Shown here piece after piece: positions 62,895-64,000 of a stretch of DNA of 64,000 nt. Location of the stretch: positions 1-64,000 of the forward strand of contig MU119456.1 in NCBI GenBank assembly GCA_014904845.1, written 5' to 3'. The position numbers and the translations under genes were made by a program. Origin of the DNA: Acephala macrosclerotiorum. Its lineage: Eukaryota; Ascomycota; Leotiomycetes; Helotiales; Mollisiaceae. Every line of letters begins with the position of its first letter. Position 1 is the stretch's first letter. The notes beneath the pieces were generated by a model, which had not been told where the DNA came from, searched no databases, and was given only the letters and a program-made list of their open reading frames with translations.

Positions 62895-63713
62895 CCTCCA
62901 TCTTCTCAATACTCTGTTGAGATTGTTCTCCCAGCGTGCCTGGTTCGTTCAGGAAGGCAACGTCGCTTTCTGTGATCGTGGTTTTAAAACCCGACGCCAC
63001 GCAGGCTGAGCCTCGCCTCAGAACTGGGGATGAACCCCGCGAGGGATGACTAAGCAGGGACCCCGCCTGGAGGCTTTTTTTTCGTGCTTGTTCTGAATTA
63101 CTGTGTCTGCATTTGTCAGTATAGTTGTAAATATACAATGGTGACTTGTTTGGGATCCCTAGCCGGAGGAGAGGGGCTTTTTCGGTACCTTCGTGATCTC
63201 CAGTGAGATGGGTACCTGAGCCACGGCAGCAATAGTCACGTATTACAAAGTGTTGGGAGGCAGAAATATTCCGGTGGCATAACAATTGCCCCGTCGTAGG
63301 ATTTGGAAGATATAGAGACGAATGCGAATGAGAACTCGAGGCCAAGTGCGAAATAGTCCCAGAACTACGGGGCCTTGCCCTCGATCGCAATAAGGAAGCA
63401 GTAGGTGATGACGACACGGAAGCCTGGACTCGAGAGGAGAGCTCAGCCAAACGGACTTCGTTTCATGCAACTTGCTGACCTCAATGTCCCACCGTCCGCA
63501 AATGAGTGGAGCTAAGGAAATCCCTGAAAGCCACACGCGGCCGACCCTCCGCTCGCGGCGGATTTTAGAAAGAGCAGAGCTTAGGAGAGCTCCATCAGCA
63601 ACATATATCTCCTCCCATCTGCTCTCATGTCTTCTCTCTCACCCATTCTCTTCCTAGACACCAATTCCCACCTCGACAAAGCTCCAGATTGACCAGTACA
63701 TTCACATCCACAA
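62895..63713. other. divergent intergenic region
   Basis: Holds the upstream regions of the WD40 gene (minus) and the epimerase-like gene (plus). Long minus-strand frames here are Ser/Arg/Pro-rich and overlap each other; none is called. CT-rich tracts near 63600-63650 and CACAATG at the plus start look like the promoter and leader of the next gene. Confidence 0.45.
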
Positions 63714-64000
63714 TGCATCTAATCCTCACCGGAGCAACAGGTCTGGTCGGCTCCGCCGTACTGCACGCCATGCTCACCACCCCCTCCGTATCCAAGATCT
63801 CCATCCTCTCCCGTAGACCCGTCCCCCAAGCCGAAGGCCAGCCAAAAGCGAAGGTATTTATTGCTAAGGATTTCAATAATTATGAGAAGAATGTGCTGGA
63901 GGAACTGAGGGATGCGCATGGGGTTGTTTGGGCGTTGGGGATTAGTTCTACACAGGTTGATAAACCGTTCGTCTCCCCTTCCTCTGAGTGTCCTAGGGAC
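63714..64000 (+). CDS. NAD(P)-binding Rossmann / epimerase-like protein (partial, runs off the window)
   Basis: ATG at 63714 in good context (CCACAATG). The N-terminus MHLILTGATGLVGSAVLHAM carries the T-G-x-x-G-x-x-G dinucleotide motif of extended short-chain dehydrogenases. SISILSRRPVPQ follows at the second strand, where NADP-preferring members have basic residues, then VFIAKDF and AHGVVWALGIS. This looks like the nucleoside-diphosphate-sugar epimerase/NmrA-type group. The frame is open to the window edge, though an intron near 63965 is possible. Substrate unknown. Confidence 0.8.

Overview
The window is fungal nuclear DNA, very probably from a filamentous ascomycete. Genes carry short (about 45-85 bp) GT-AG introns with CTAAC/CTAAT-like branch sites. 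The protein families are typical of ascomycetes: HET domain, quinate-repressor-like AROM paralogue, Zn2Cys6 factor, PTH11/rhodopsin-like membrane protein, NACHT-ankyrin STAND protein. AT-rich blocks bear the mark of repeat-induced point mutation (RIP). No tRNA, rRNA, CRISPR or bacterial-style operon was seen.

Layout. 1-3330 is an almost pure A/T block in which the surviving C and G sit mostly in CpG. 3469-6339 is a broken HET-domain gene (minus strand) with a 1-nt frameshift and a 1105-bp hAT-like insertion that has a perfect 8-bp target duplication; a second, TA-flanked element lies inside the first. An LTR-like remnant follows at about 6.46-6.99 kb. 10.2-12.3 kb holds a QutR-type repressor whose shikimate-dehydrogenase-like part has lost its catalytic residues. 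15.1-23.3 kb is a decaying metabolic island: a hexose-type MFS transporter with a 2-nt deletion, a wrecked FAD monooxygenase, a TauD-type dioxygenase with a 1-nt frameshift and a wrecked alpha-carbonic anhydrase; a 242-bp MITE lies in it. 23.8-24.7 kb is an intact small secreted protein gene. 27.6-30.4 kb encodes an unusual single-chain fusion of a fungal rhodopsin-like domain with a FucP-type MFS transporter. 32.6-35.5 kb is a six-exon Zn2Cys6 transcription factor. 35.5-51.3 kb is almost gene-free; it holds a second MITE, one unrecognised broken gene (about 45.5-47.1 kb) and a series of strong TATA-like boxes mostly facing the minus strand. 51.3-52.0 kb is a two-copy direct repeat.

The most interesting part is 53.0-59.3 kb: a complete three-gene amyloid-signalling (sigma-motif, 'ses') cluster. 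A STAND receptor (sigma motif, NACHT, ankyrin repeats), a SesA-like putative membrane/cell-death effector with a C-terminal sigma motif, and a SesB-like alpha/beta hydrolase with a C-terminal sigma motif all carry the same Asn/Gly/Gln-rich repeat. By analogy with HET-S/NWD2, ligand-triggered oligomerisation of the receptor would template amyloid folding of the motif, which is then copied onto the two effectors. Receptor and hydrolase share about 145 bp of conserved upstream DNA, which suggests co-regulation or duplication. Next to the cluster (60.4-62.9 kb) lies a gene with an N-terminal Helo-like STAND effector domain, a retrotransposon-Gag-like domain and a seven-bladed WD40 propeller, but no NTPase. 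With the HET relic, the window therefore holds three non-self-recognition-type loci. The window ends inside an NAD(P)-binding epimerase-like gene.
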